Below are positions 8,473 to 16,512 of a DNA stretch of 48,773 nucleotides, one piece after another. Within the stretch, counting starts at the first letter, position 1. Each line of letters starts with the position of its first letter. Source of the DNA: a virus. Location: IMG/VR virus record IMGVR_UViG_3300046535_000240, positions 1-48,773 of that record; one strand, 5' to 3'. A program made the position numbers and the translations under genes. The notes below the pieces were generated by a model. The model made no database searches, had not been told where the DNA came from, and saw only the letters and a list, made by a program, of their open reading frames with translations.

Positions 8473-9111
8473 ATGAACCGCTCAAACCTGAAGGCTTTCA
8501 CGACCGCCCTTTCGAACGCCGCACTCTCCCGCAAGACGGCCTTGCAATATGAAGTCGCCGTAACGTTCGCGGTGCACCTGGACGCCAAGCAAGCGAAGCG
8601 CGTCTCGCGCGCACTGATGTGCGAGATTTTCGCCGAAGTCGGATACAAGAGCAGTCAGCCCGGCGACCTGGATTGGAAGTCCGTCAATCGACGCATCACG
8701 GCGGCCTTCGCGCTGTTCGAATTCCTCGGGCCTGAGGAAGTCGAAAAATGGGTCGAAGGCAAGTCGCGCATGGAAATTATCAACGCGATCGTCGCCAAGC
8801 TGGAGCCGCTGAAGATCAAGTCGACGAACGAGATTCTTGAAATTTGCGGCAAAGTTGGAAAGCAGGCGCGGCGCGAGCGCGGCGAGCGGCCAGAACCGGA
8901 AGGCACGCGCCACGTCAAGACAGCGAATCTCGACATCGTGATACCGCCGACGGCTACGCGCGCCGATCTGATTGAAGCGTCGCTCTCGCTCATGCGCATG
9001 GCTGAGCAGATGATGGCCGAAACGCTCGCCGAGCAGGGCTTCAAAGTAGGCGGCGACGGTCACATCGAGGAACTGGACGAAGACGAGCAGAAAGAGCGAC
9101 TTGCGGCTTGA
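8473..9111 (+). CDS. hypothetical protein between head and connector genes
   Basis: 212 residues, family not recognised. The N-terminal 120 residues are mixed helical and rich in Ala, Lys and Arg. A basic linker (RRERGERPEPEGTRH, about 135-150) follows, then a helical and strongly acidic tail (HIEELDEDEQKERLAA). It has its own promoter and long leader and a moderate ribosome site (AGGAC). Its stop TGA lies inside the -35 box of the next promoter. The separate control and non-structural look suggest an accessory or regulatory gene inserted in the head block. Confidence 0.75.
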   Translation: MNRSNLKAFTTALSNAALSRKTALQYEVAVTFAVHLDAKQAKRVSRALMCEIFAEVGYKSSQPGDLDWKSVNRRITAAFALFEFLGPEEVEKWVEGKSRMEIINAIVAKLEPLKIKSTNEILEICGKVGKQARRERGERPEPEGTRHVKTANLDIVIPPTATRADLIEASLSLMRMAEQMMAETLAEQGFKVGGDGHIEELDEDEQKERLAA

Positions 9112-9176
9112 CATTGTATTAACATCAGACTAACCTTAGTCCCGTAGTCACTCAAACCACCTACGGGGCTAAGGCA
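9108..9176 (+). promoter_or_regulatory. promoter with inverted repeat across the start site
   Basis: TTGACA (9108-9113), a 17-bp spacer and TAACCT (9131-9136). The -35 box contains the stop codon of the preceding gene. CCTTAG-T-CCCGTAG (9134-9147) pairs with CTACGGG-G-CTAAGG, ending near 9174, and spans the expected start near 9143. The second arm covers the GGGG/AAGG stretch before ATG 9179, so pairing could hide the ribosome site. Confidence 0.7.
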
Positions 9177-9178
9177 TC

Positions 9179-9436
9179 ATGTGCATGACGGAATACATCA
9201 AAGAGCGTATGCAGGCAATGGAGCGCGATGCGCTCAAAGAGATCGAAATTCTCGACGACCTGTCATCGCTGATCACCACCTATCAAACGGCAGCCGAAAA
9301 CCTGCCGCGAGCCGGCGCGCTCGTCGCGCTGCTGCTCGGCATGCGTGCCGAGATTGTCGGGCGCAAGGCTACCTGTCAGCGTGTCATCGCCGACGCGAAT
9401 GCCATTCAGCGCGAGACGAAGGAAGTCGCAGCATGA
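9179..9436 (+). CDS. small hypothetical helical protein
   Basis: 85 residues, almost wholly alpha-helical and charged (KERMQAMERDALKEIEILDD), without a signal peptide, zinc motif or membrane segment. It is the first gene of a four-gene small-ORF cassette (9179-10101) with its own promoter. ATG 9185 is an alternative start. Its stop overlaps the next ATG. Family not recognised; cassette position suggests an accessory role rather than a virion part. Confidence 0.6.
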   Translation: MCMTEYIKERMQAMERDALKEIEILDDLSSLITTYQTAAENLPRAGALVALLLGMRAEIVGRKATCQRVIADANAIQRETKEVAA

Positions 9437-9663
9437 GACGCGCTGACAAACCACACATTTGCATGCGGCACCTTGCCGACGACGTGCGCACGGTGCGCAG
9501 CCCCGGATTCATCTTTTCCGGCCGCTTCTACCCGTTCGGCACACTTGCGACCGTGCGCAGGGCGCTGAATAACCGTCACAAGCGCGGCGCGCCGTTACCC
9601 GGTAACTTCCAGCACACGCTGTTCATTGCCGAGCACGGAGCAGACTATGACCGTGCAAACTGA
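9433..9663 (+). CDS. small basic hypothetical protein
   Basis: 76 residues starting at an ATGA overlap with the previous gene. It is rich in Arg and His (MRRADKPHICMRHLADDVRT), with aromatic patches (FIFSGRFYPFG). No known domain is recognised. The following gene starts before it ends, so the cassette is tightly coupled. The basic charge would suit nucleic-acid binding, but nothing in the sequence proves it. Confidence 0.55.
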   Translation: MRRADKPHICMRHLADDVRTVRSPGFIFSGRFYPFGTLATVRRALNNRHKRGAPLPGNFQHTLFIAEHGADYDRAN

Positions 9664-9955
9664 AGTCGCCGTCTGCGTCGAGCACGTCATCATGGGCTAC
9701 GCGGCCGATATCCATTGGAGCAATGGCGACCGCGAGCAATCGTTCCTGACGCTCGAAGAGCGCACGGAGCACACGACGGACAGCCGCATGTATTCCGCCG
9801 TGTTCTCGCCGCTGATCGCCTGTGCGACGAATCAGGCGTGCGCGTGGCTCGTCGACGGCACGTCGCCCGGCCCGTTTATCACTGGCGACCGTGCGATAGC
9901 TATGCGCTATCTCGATATCGGCTGCGACGTCACGTCACTCGGGAGGCCGCAATGA
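9647..9955 (+). CDS. small hypothetical protein
   Basis: 102 residues with start ATG 9647, chosen because GGAG lies 7 bases upstream; it overlaps the end of the previous gene by 17 bases. Mixed alpha/beta composition with three cysteines, no obvious metal site and no membrane segment. Its stop overlaps the next start (ATGA). Family not recognised. Confidence 0.55.
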   Translation: MTVQTEVAVCVEHVIMGYAADIHWSNGDREQSFLTLEERTEHTTDSRMYSAVFSPLIACATNQACAWLVDGTSPGPFITGDRAIAMRYLDIGCDVTSLGRPQ

Positions 9956-10101
9956 AGCCGCACATCTTCTTCGACGGCGAGAAGTGGTTATGGACGGTGC
10001 GCCCGTCGGCCTTCGTTCAGCCGACTGCGTGGTATGTTACAACGCAATTCTGTCGCGTCATGAACGAGAAACGCGCGATGCAGTATTTTACGAAAGGGTA
10101 A
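9952..10101 (+). CDS. very small hypothetical protein
   Basis: 49 residues (MKPHIFFDGEKWLWTVRPSA...), beginning at an ATGA overlap with the gene before it. It is aromatic-rich and likely a small folded domain of unknown role. Its 3' end contains the -35 box of the next promoter. Coupling and codon use support it as a real gene despite its length. Confidence 0.5.
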   Translation: MKPHIFFDGEKWLWTVRPSAFVQPTAWYVTTQFCRVMNEKRAMQYFTKG

Positions 10102-10138
10102 CTTTCCGCTAAACTTACCGGGCCGCTACGTGCGGCCC
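10087..10138 (+). promoter_or_regulatory. promoter followed at once by a GC hairpin
   Basis: TTTACG (10087-10092), a 17-bp spacer and TAAACT (10110-10115), with an expected start near 10122. The hairpin GGGCCGC-TACGT-GCGGCCC (10120-10138) would form the very 5' end of the mRNA. It is followed by a T-rich stretch and GGAG for the gene at 10162. It could also act as an intrinsic terminator for read-through from upstream. Confidence 0.6.
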
Positions 10139-10161
10139 TTTCACTTTTGGAGAATCGAATA

Positions 10162-10560
10162 ATGGCAACCGCAAAGAAGCGCGCCGGCAACGACACGGTT
10201 CGTGTCGCCTGCAAACTGCCCCAGGGCATCACCGTTCGAATTCCGCCGGTCGGCGACTATCGCGAGCGTTTCATCAAGCTACACGGGCGCTATTCGCGCT
10301 TTGCCGTCGCCGAGCACGGCATGACGAACATTTCGGCCGATGACTGGCTGGCGATCCAGATGTGCCACGCCGACGCGCTGTGGCTGCAGAACGAGCACGT
10401 CTTCGCGTTGCCCGACGCTGATAGCGTCGCAGACAAGGCCGAAGAGCGCGCGGACGTCAACGCCGGATTCAACAAAATCGATCCGAAGAATCCGAACGAG
10501 ACGCGCGGCGCGAGTATCATTCAGCCGGAAGGCGCAGCCGATTTGCCCCCGACGCGTTAA
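10162..10560 (+). CDS. hypothetical protein of the connector region
   Basis: 132 residues with start ATG 10162 behind GGAG. The first 70 residues carry a beta-strand pattern (VRVACKLPQGITVRIPPVGDYRERF) and a helical DDWLAIQMCHADALWLQNEHVF stretch. The tail is acidic and Asn-rich. Similar short proteins stand just before the DUF4054 connector gene in related phages, so a small virion or assembly role is plausible. Not identified from sequence. Confidence 0.6.
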   Translation: MATAKKRAGNDTVRVACKLPQGITVRIPPVGDYRERFIKLHGRYSRFAVAEHGMTNISADDWLAIQMCHADALWLQNEHVFALPDADSVADKAEERADVNAGFNKIDPKNPNETRGASIIQPEGAADLPPTR

Positions 10561-10586
10561 GCGCAACATCACGGAGATAGGCCGCT

Positions 10587-11054
10587 ATGGCTGTCATCAC
10601 ATTCGACCCGTCTGACTTCAAAGCGACCTATCCCGAATTCGCCGCAGTGAGCGACGCGCGCTGTACGATCATGTTCACGATCGCCGAGCAATCGATTCTC
10701 GACAACACGGACGGATCGCCCGTGATGGACGTCGACTATCGGACGCAGCTTTTCTACATGCTGATCGCGCACTTGCTGCTGATCTTTGGCGTCTCTGATA
10801 CGCCGACGGCGAACAACACGCCGCCGGGTCGCATCAGCAACGCGACCGAAGGCACGGTTAGTTTCGCGTCAGAATACAAGGTGCCGGAAGGGTCAATGAT
10901 GGCTGCCTGGTTCCTGCAGACGAAGTACGGCGCGATGTTTTGGACCGTTACAGCACGCTTCCGCTCGGCGACGTATATCGCCCTGGGCGGTTCGGGCGTC
11001 GGCTTCTCAAAGGCGTTCGGCGTGCCGGTTCCGAACGTGCCTGGGGGCATTTGA
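10587..11054 (+). CDS. head-tail adaptor (DUF4054)
   Basis: 155 residues with a good ribosome site (CGGAG). The opening TFDPSDFKATYPEFAAVSDA and the helical YRTQLFYMLIAHLLLIFG are typical of the DUF4054 adaptor family, whose members bind under the portal like HK97 gp6/SPP1 gp15. The C-terminal half contains the usual VSFASEYKVPEGSMMAAWFLQTKYG segment. It begins the connector set that continues to 12622. Confidence 0.82.
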   Translation: MAVITFDPSDFKATYPEFAAVSDARCTIMFTIAEQSILDNTDGSPVMDVDYRTQLFYMLIAHLLLIFGVSDTPTANNTPPGRISNATEGTVSFASEYKVPEGSMMAAWFLQTKYGAMFWTVTARFRSATYIALGGSGVGFSKAFGVPVPNVPGGI

Positions 11055-11140
11055 TGTTTCAGTTGCTCGACGCCCTGCGCAAACTTCAATCCCTGATCGC
11101 GGCTTTCGGCCGCTTTCAGCGTTGGTTGTCACGCAAATGA
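11054..11140 (+). CDS. 28-residue linking peptide gene
   Basis: MFQLLDALRKLQSLIAAFGR... is an amphipathic basic helix of 28 residues. Its ATG overlaps the stop of the adaptor gene (TGATG) and its stop overlaps the next ATG (ATGA). It may be a true small protein or a coupling device carrying ribosomes to the gene at 11137. Only coding-like overlaps support it. Confidence 0.4.
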   Translation: MFQLLDALRKLQSLIAAFGRFQRWLSRK

Positions 11141-11616
11141 GCGTCACGCGTCGCGGGCTCAACTTGCCTGATAGTCTCGACTATCAATCGATGGGCGTGA
11201 AAGCGGGCGTGCTCGCGAACGCGACCTATCCGCCGTTGATGGTGCGCAACGCGAAGACGGGCGCAGACTTCCCTGATCCGCGTGCCGGCATGCACGTCGC
11301 GACGATCGCCGCCTCGCTCGAATACGGCACGTCCAAAGCGCCCGCCAGGCCGTTCATGCAGACGACCGTCGCAGCGCATAGGCAGGAATGGGTCGACGGC
11401 GTGGTGACGCTCCTGACGAACGGAATGTCGCTCTCTGAGGCGTTCATGACGATCGGCCAGGTGATGAAAGAAGACATTCAGCACACAATCAATTCATGGC
11501 CCGCCGACAACAAAGAAGACTGGGCCGAAGTGAAGGGCTTCAATAAGGGCTTGATTTGGACATCGCACTTGCTGAAGTCGATCGAATCCGAAGTCTATGA
11601 CGTGGACGAAGAATGA
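11137..11616 (+). CDS. neck protein, HK97 gp10-like
   Basis: 159 residues. The VATIAASLEYGTSKAPARPFMQTTVAAHRQEW segment (about 54-85) is the conserved core of HK97 gp10-type connector or tail-completion proteins. Position after the DUF4054 adaptor agrees. It starts at an ATGA overlap and overlaps the following gene in the same way. In the family it joins the filled head to the tail. Confidence 0.72.
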   Translation: MSVTRRGLNLPDSLDYQSMGVKAGVLANATYPPLMVRNAKTGADFPDPRAGMHVATIAASLEYGTSKAPARPFMQTTVAAHRQEWVDGVVTLLTNGMSLSEAFMTIGQVMKEDIQHTINSWPADNKEDWAEVKGFNKGLIWTSHLLKSIESEVYDVDEE

Positions 11617-12059
11617 ATCTCAACATGCACGACATAATTCGTGGCGCAATCACTGCGATCAACGAAGATACGCCCGGCACGGTCTACGTCTCGACCGGCC
11701 GTACGAACGTGCGCGGCATCCTGACGCCGACATTCGCGCCCGTCGCGGCTATGCTGCAGATGCAGGCGCAGAAGCACGACCCACTGCGGCACGAGGAAGG
11801 CGTACAGCGCGACGCGTCGTATCTGACGGTCTATGCCTATGGCAACTTTTCCGACCTGGATCGGCCGTCAAACAATGGCGGTTCCGTCGTGTACGTGCCG
11901 GGGCCGTCTAATCGCGCCGGCTGGTATCTGGTGACGCAAATTTTGGAGTGGTGGGGCGAGAATCAACCGTCTTGGTGCGCGCTTGAAGTGACGCAGCAGC
12001 TTAACGCGGCGACGATCGCCGATTACGTCAAGAATATCGCGAACGGAGCGAATCCATAA
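11613..12059 (+). CDS. head closure / neck protein (putative)
   Basis: 148 residues of a beta-rich small protein (GTVYVSTGRTNVRGILTPTFA, then RDASYLTVYAYGNFS). It is coupled to the gp10-like gene by ATGA and shares one base with the next start. Its place between gp10-like and tail-terminator-like genes suggests a stopper or closure protein. Sequence alone does not place it in a named family. Confidence 0.55.
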   Translation: MNLNMHDIIRGAITAINEDTPGTVYVSTGRTNVRGILTPTFAPVAAMLQMQAQKHDPLRHEEGVQRDASYLTVYAYGNFSDLDRPSNNGGSVVYVPGPSNRAGWYLVTQILEWWGENQPSWCALEVTQQLNAATIADYVKNIANGANP

Positions 12060-12622
12060 TGCCCGCCATTCTCGCCAATACTGAAGACCAGGCGTTCGAT
12101 GCGCTGTGGGGCTTTATCGCCTCGCTGTTTGATCCGAGCTACGCGGCGAACATTTTCAAGGGCTATCAGAATCAGACCGCGACGCCGAACCAGTCGACGG
12201 CCGGGCTCGGCTCTTACATCGTGATCAATCCCGGCATCAAGCAGCGCCAGGACCAGGCGCGGCGCGATTACGTGCCGTCGACGCTCGACCCGACGACGGG
12301 CGTCGTCAACGTCACGCGCGGCACGACATACAGTTATCAGGTGGATTGTTACGGGCAAGACGGCGCGAACAACGCCGACATCATCACAATTGCGTGGCGC
12401 TCAATGTGGGCGTGCGATCAGCTTGACGGCTCGATCATTACGCCGCTGTACGCCGACGAGCCCGATCAATTGAATCTCGTCAACGGCGAAAATCAGTATG
12501 AGCAGCGCTTCATGTGCAAGCTGTACCTGCAGACGAACACTGTCGTCAGCCTGCCGCAAGACTTCTTTGTCGACGCCGTGCCGACGGACATCATCGTCGC
12601 CGACGATCTACCGCTGCAATGA
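12059..12622 (+). CDS. tail terminator-like protein
   Basis: 187 residues and the last connector gene before the tail sheath. It is beta-rich and begins with a helical segment (TEDQAFDALWGFIASLFDP). It ends with FMCKLYLQTNTVVSLPQDFFVDAVP, a pattern seen in tail completion/terminator proteins of related phages. A strong terminator follows directly. The role is inferred mainly from order. Confidence 0.6.
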   Translation: MPAILANTEDQAFDALWGFIASLFDPSYAANIFKGYQNQTATPNQSTAGLGSYIVINPGIKQRQDQARRDYVPSTLDPTTGVVNVTRGTTYSYQVDCYGQDGANNADIITIAWRSMWACDQLDGSIITPLYADEPDQLNLVNGENQYEQRFMCKLYLQTNTVVSLPQDFFVDAVPTDIIVADDLPLQ

Positions 12623-12623
12623 G

Positions 12624-12650
12624 AAACGGCCCTTTCGGGCCGTTTGTTTT
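12624..12650 (+). terminator. rho-independent terminator after the connector genes
   Basis: AAACGGCCC-TTTC-GGGCCGTTT (12624-12645) followed by GTTTT. It starts two bases after the stop at 12622 and ends the connector transcript. Confidence 0.88.
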
Positions 12651-12973
12651 GACATCTAGCAGAATCGCGGGCCGCTTCGAATCAGCCTAGCTTGCGCACG
12701 CATCGGCGTTCTCTCCGGGCACTCAAAGCCCGACTGCGGTCGACACGGTTACTAGGGCTCACGCAGTCCCGTTCTCCTAACGCTGCACGTCGGCGCGGTG
12801 CTTGCGCTTTTGCCCGCCGTGCGCGCGTCGTCGGATTCTTTCTTGACGCTTGGTTGAATTGTAGCCTAATGCTTGACGCTATCTCGCTTTTCCGTTAATG
12901 GTTTTGCTGATAGAATCGCCGCAGCAATAGCCTTTATCAATCGGGCGCGCGCCCGCTCACGGAGCATCAAAGA
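12651..12973 (+). promoter_or_regulatory. 323-bp non-coding leader of the tail sheath gene
   Basis: I see no credible gene here. Tandem promoters lie at TTGACG (12843-12848)-18-TAATGC and TTGACG (12873-12878)-17-TAATGG, inside a repeated CTTGACGCT 30 bp apart. A perfect 14-bp palindrome CGGGCGCGCGCCCG (12942-12955) lies just before the ribosome site. Upstream, GACTGCG and CGCAGTC form a long-range stem, as do CGGGC and GCCCG. A small untranslated RNA from 12.68-12.8 kb is possible but unproven. Confidence 0.6.
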
Positions 12974-14470
12974 ATGTCCACTATCCCGATCAGTCAGGTT
13001 GTATCCATCCTGCCAGGCGTGATCGCGGCCGGCGGCGCGCCTTCGCGTCTTTCTGGCCTCGTCTTCACGCAAGACGCCAGCATCCCGCCCGGCACGCCGA
13101 AAAGTTTCTTCACGGCCGCCGACGTCTCGAAATGGTTCGGCCCGAACGCGCCGGAAACGACGATCGCGAACGGCTACTTCCCTGGCATCGTCAACGGCGG
13201 CCAATTGCCGTACGTGCTGAAGTTCTCGGGATACGCCCTGACGGCGACGCCGGCCGGCTCGTATGGCGCGCAGCTTGGCGCGCTCACGCTCGCGCAGCTT
13301 CAGGCATTCACCGGCACGCTGATCGTCACCGTCGGCGGCACGCTCGCGACGTCGAGCAGCATCAACCTGTCCGCCGCAACGTCGTTCGCGAACGCCGCGA
13401 CGATCATGCAGGCCGCTTTCACGTCGCCGAATTTCTCGATCGCCTACGACGCGCAGCGCGGGCGCTTCACGCTGCTCTCGACTGCGACCGGCAACGCCGC
13501 GACGTCGACCGATGTGAGCGGCACGCTCGCGGCGAATGTCGGACTGTCGCAAGCGTCGGGCGCGACGATCGTAACAACCGGCACGAACGCCGACACGCCC
13601 GCGACCGCGCTGCAACGCACGATCCAACTCGACACGAATTGGGGCACCTTCACGACGGCCTGGGCTGCGATCATCGCCGATCGTCAAGCGTTCGCGACCG
13701 CAAACAGCGGCCTGAATTATCAGTTCATGTACGTCGCCTGGGATACCGAAGCCGCTTCGATTCAGGCGAACAATGCCGCATCGTTCGGCGCAATCGCGTT
13801 CGCAACGCCATATCAGGGCACCTGGCCGATTTACGGCACGCAGTTTCTGGCGGGCGCAGCAATGGGGTATGCCGCGTCGATCAACTTCAACGTCGCGAAC
13901 GGCCGCACGACCGCCGCTTTCCGCCAGTTCAATGCAGGCGTCCCGGCGACCGTCAGCGACCTGACGACCGCAAACGCGCTACTGTCGAACAAGTACACGT
14001 ACCTGGGCGCATACGCGAACGCAGCGAACACCTACACCGTGCTTTACAACGGCGCGGCGTCGGGCTCGTTCCTTTGGGTCGACACTTATCTCGACCAGAT
14101 TTACCTGAACCGCGAACTTCAGCGCGCGTTTTGGGAAGCCATGCTCGCTTACAACTCGATCCCGTACAACCAGGACGGCTACACGGAGTTGTACCGCGCC
14201 GGCGAGGACGTGATCAATGCAGCGCTCACGTCGGGCATCATTCGTGCAGGCGTCACGCTCTCGCAAAGCCAGGCGCAGCAAATCAACACGCAGGCCGGCC
14301 GTCAGGGCGTCTCAGACGTTGTGCAGAGCAACGGCTGGTATCTGCTGATTGGCGACCCGGCGAACGTCGCGCAGGCGCGCCAACAGCGCACGAGCCCGCA
14401 AGCTACGCTCTGGTACACGGACGGCGGCAGCGTGCAGCAATTGAACGTCAACAGCATCGCTGTAATCTAA
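12974..14470 (+). CDS. tail sheath protein (DUF3383)
   Basis: 498 residues, matching the DUF3383 family, which is the contractile sheath in this phage type. The MSTIPISQVVSILPGVIAAGG opening and LSGLVFTQDASIPPGTPKSFFTAADV segment are typical. It has a strong ribosome site (CGGAG) and its own tandem promoters, in keeping with high expression. The C-terminal region (GWYLLIGDPANVAQARQQRT) is the conserved sheath core. It pairs with the tube gene directly downstream. Confidence 0.9.
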   Translation: MSTIPISQVVSILPGVIAAGGAPSRLSGLVFTQDASIPPGTPKSFFTAADVSKWFGPNAPETTIANGYFPGIVNGGQLPYVLKFSGYALTATPAGSYGAQLGALTLAQLQAFTGTLIVTVGGTLATSSSINLSAATSFANAATIMQAAFTSPNFSIAYDAQRGRFTLLSTATGNAATSTDVSGTLAANVGLSQASGATIVTTGTNADTPATALQRTIQLDTNWGTFTTAWAAIIADRQAFATANSGLNYQFMYVAWDTEAASIQANNAASFGAIAFATPYQGTWPIYGTQFLAGAAMGYAASINFNVANGRTTAAFRQFNAGVPATVSDLTTANALLSNKYTYLGAYANAANTYTVLYNGAASGSFLWVDTYLDQIYLNRELQRAFWEAMLAYNSIPYNQDGYTELYRAGEDVINAALTSGIIRAGVTLSQSQAQQINTQAGRQGVSDVVQSNGWYLLIGDPANVAQARQQRTSPQATLWYTDGGSVQQLNVNSIAVI

Positions 14471-14483
14471 GGAGTCGACGAAA

Positions 14484-14915
14484 ATGCCGGCAACTCTCAC
14501 AAACGCCAATTCGTCGATGGCTATGACGACGGAAGCGCTCTACCCGAGCGCGCAGCGAATCCAGGGCTACGCGACCGATGACGCCTACGAGGGCGCAGCG
14601 GTCGAGAATGGCGAATACCTCATGGGCATCGATGGCAAGCTCTCAGCGGGCTTCGTCTTCAATGCCGCAGGGCTCACCATGACCCTGCAGGCCGATTCGC
14701 CCTCGCTTCTGCTGTTCGAAAACATCTATCAGTACGAGCAGACGAACCGGACGAAGCTGCTTCAGCAAGTCACGATCAGCATTCCGGGCCTGGGCCGCCG
14801 GTACTCCTACAAAGACGGCTACATGACGTCTTACAAGGTGCCGGCGGGTAAGAAAATCATGCAGCCGGCCGTCGTCGAATTCACGTTCGCGCGCGCCGTC
14901 ATGACCCCGCTGTAA
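14484..14915 (+). CDS. tail tube protein (DUF3277)
   Basis: 143 residues with a strong ribosome site (AAGGAG), right after the sheath gene and followed by a terminator. It matches the DUF3277 tube type: YEGAAVENGEYLMGIDGKLSAGFV, then LTMTLQADSPSLLLFENIYQYEQ and a beta-rich end. It should polymerise as hexamer rings around the tape measure. Confidence 0.88.
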   Translation: MPATLTNANSSMAMTTEALYPSAQRIQGYATDDAYEGAAVENGEYLMGIDGKLSAGFVFNAAGLTMTLQADSPSLLLFENIYQYEQTNRTKLLQQVTISIPGLGRRYSYKDGYMTSYKVPAGKKIMQPAVVEFTFARAVMTPL

Positions 14916-14920
14916 TGGCA

Positions 14921-14946
14921 AAGGCCCGCTTCGGCGGGCCGTTTGA
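14921..14946 (+). terminator. terminator after the tube gene
   Basis: GGCCCGC-TTCG-GCGGGCC (14923-14940) followed by GTTTGAC, six bases after the tube stop codon. The short T-run makes it likely partial, with read-through into the next small gene. Confidence 0.8.
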
Positions 14947-14963
14947 CTTCTGGAGCATTCGCT

Positions 14964-15152
14964 ATGCCTTCCACGTCAGAAGCACAGCATCGCGCAATGG
15001 AAGCGGCCGCGCACGGTAAGTCGACGCTCGGCATTCCAAAGAGAGTCGGGCGAGAATTTGTCGATGCGGACAAACACGCGCACGACAGCGCCGATCCAAT
15101 CAGAATGGCGTTCGATTGTCTGAACCAAATCGCGATGGATTGCATGAAGTAA
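14964..15152 (+). CDS. small conserved phage protein (MPxxSxAQ type)
   Basis: 62 residues ([20 protein letters not shown]..., then [15 protein letters not shown]). Short proteins beginning MPxxSxAQxRxM, with the GIPxxVGxEFVxAD pattern, are widespread in phages; their function is not known to me. It has a clear GGAG ribosome site and sits between the tube and glycosidase genes. No membrane or metal motif is visible. Confidence 0.65.
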   Translation: MPSTSEAQHRAMEAAAHGKSTLGIPKRVGREFVDADKHAHDSADPIRMAFDCLNQIAMDCMK

Positions 15153-15159
15153 AAAAGAC

Positions 15160-15180
15160 GGCCGCCATATGCGGCCTATT
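15160..15180 (+). terminator. weak hairpin terminator
   Basis: GGCCGC-CATAT-GCGGCC (15160-15176), followed by TATTCTTC. The stem is strong but the T-run is broken, so it may attenuate rather than stop transcription. Confidence 0.55.
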
Positions 15181-15207
15181 CTTCATACGAAATATTTAGG
15201 AGTGGTA

Positions 15208-15405
15208 ATGGCTATCGTCTACGTTCCGTCTGTCGGCTACATCGAGACAGAAGCTGTCCCGCACACCTACGCCTATAACCCCGACGGCACGCTGCTGTCT
15301 GACACGATGTCGTTTCAGGGTCAGACGGTCAAGCAGACCTACACCTACACGACGGTCAACGCGACGCAAGTCGTGCAATCGACGACGGGGTGGATCAAGC
15401 AATGA
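15208..15405 (+). CDS. small beta-rich hypothetical protein
   Basis: 65 residues (MAIVYVPSVGYIETEAVPHTYAYN..., ending STTGWIKQ), with start ATG 15208 behind AGGAG. It is Thr/Tyr/Val-rich and likely a single beta domain. It overlaps the glycosidase start by ATGA, so the two may form one virion appendage or share expression. Family not recognised. Confidence 0.6.
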   Translation: MAIVYVPSVGYIETEAVPHTYAYNPDGTLLSDTMSFQGQTVKQTYTYTTVNATQVVQSTTGWIKQ

Positions 15406-16481
15406 ACTTCGCCGAATTCCTGAAGCACGCGCGCATGGCGGGGCTGCTGAACAATGTGCCGGCGGGCACGAACGCCGCCAATAAGTGGTTGTGGGGCATC
15501 AACGGCCACATCACATGGTCGACGAACGCTGCGCCGTACTATAAGGCGAATTGGGCGTTTTCCATTATCCGGCTGCTGGAACTCGGCGCGACGCACTACC
15601 GCAACGCCTACGCCTGGACAGAAGACGCGACGACGGGCGCAATCACGGGCTCGGACGCGGCGACTTTCATCGACTTCATTGACAACTTCGCAACGCCGGC
15701 CGGCATCGTCGTGCACCCTGTGCTCATGGCAACCTACTCGCACCCGTCGTTGACGACCGAAGCGAAAGCGTACACCTTCGGCTTTAATCGAGGTGTCGAG
15801 GCCGCGACAGCGCTGCGCGGGCGCGTGCTGCGCTATGAACTCGGCAACGAGTTAGAAGTGTGGGGGCTGAAGTCGGCTCAGGGCGCTTGGTGGCAGGATT
15901 ACGACAATACGAAATTCTCGATTCAGCGCGGCATGATTTGCGGCATGGCGGCCGGCATTCGCTCGATCGACACGGTAGCGAAGATTATGTCGCCCGGCGG
16001 GACGTGGATGCACACGGGCTTCTACGACAATCTGTTCATGGGGCGCGGCCCTGACGGATCGACGGGCAATCAGGCGCTTGTCGTCGACGAAATTTCGTGG
16101 CATCACTACGTGAATAATTACGTGCCGAACGACAACCCCGAGTTGATGGCCGATCAGGGTAACTTCAATCTGTTCGGGCACCTGGCGACCTGGGGAAAGC
16201 CGATCATCATCACGGAGTGCGGCGCGGTCGCGAGCAAGTACAGCAACGACGAGACGCAGATTCGCCAAGCGCTCTTTGGCAGCTATTGCCTGGCGCGTTA
16301 CTGGCAAGTGCGCAAGACATATAACATCGTCGGCGCGATGCCATATCAGTTATTCGATGCAGCGCCGAACGGCGCGGCCGCCGATGAAATGGCCTATGGC
16401 ATGATCGGCAGCGACGGAGCGACGAAGAAAGCGCGCTACGCGGACCTGCAAAGCTTCGTGCGCGGGCATCAGTTCATGTAA
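15402..16481 (+). CDS. glycoside hydrolase, clan GH-A-like (probable depolymerase)
   Basis: 359 residues with the look of a TIM-barrel glycosidase of clan GH-A. The acid/base candidate is Glu150 in YELGNELE and the nucleophile candidate is Glu272 in PIIITECG, with a His-rich strand ISWHHY (230-235) between them, which is the clan order. There is no signal peptide. It is the last gene of the virion block behind sheath and tube and is coupled to a small beta protein. It could be a virion-bound enzyme that cuts host exopolysaccharide or capsule. The substrate cannot be told from sequence. Confidence 0.75.
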   Translation: MNFAEFLKHARMAGLLNNVPAGTNAANKWLWGINGHITWSTNAAPYYKANWAFSIIRLLELGATHYRNAYAWTEDATTGAITGSDAATFIDFIDNFATPAGIVVHPVLMATYSHPSLTTEAKAYTFGFNRGVEAATALRGRVLRYELGNELEVWGLKSAQGAWWQDYDNTKFSIQRGMICGMAAGIRSIDTVAKIMSPGGTWMHTGFYDNLFMGRGPDGSTGNQALVVDEISWHHYVNNYVPNDNPELMADQGNFNLFGHLATWGKPIIITECGAVASKYSNDETQIRQALFGSYCLARYWQVRKTYNIVGAMPYQLFDAAPNGAAADEMAYGMIGSDGATKKARYADLQSFVRGHQFM

Positions 16482-16485
16482 TGCA

Positions 16486-16509
16486 AAAGGCCCGCTTGCG
16501 CGGGCCTTT
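16486..16509. terminator. bidirectional terminator between blocks A and B
   Basis: AAAGGCCCGC-TTGC-GCGGGCCTTT (16486-16509), flanked by T-runs on both strands. It lies between the glycosidase stop (16481) and the stop of the convergent small gene (16513) and would end both operons. Confidence 0.9.
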
Positions 16510-16512
16510 CGT

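Noticed and set aside
12670-12700. TTCGAATC as a tRNA T-loop
   Set aside because: The flanking bases do not form a five-base-pair stem, and no acceptor, D or anticodon arm can be drawn around it on either strand.
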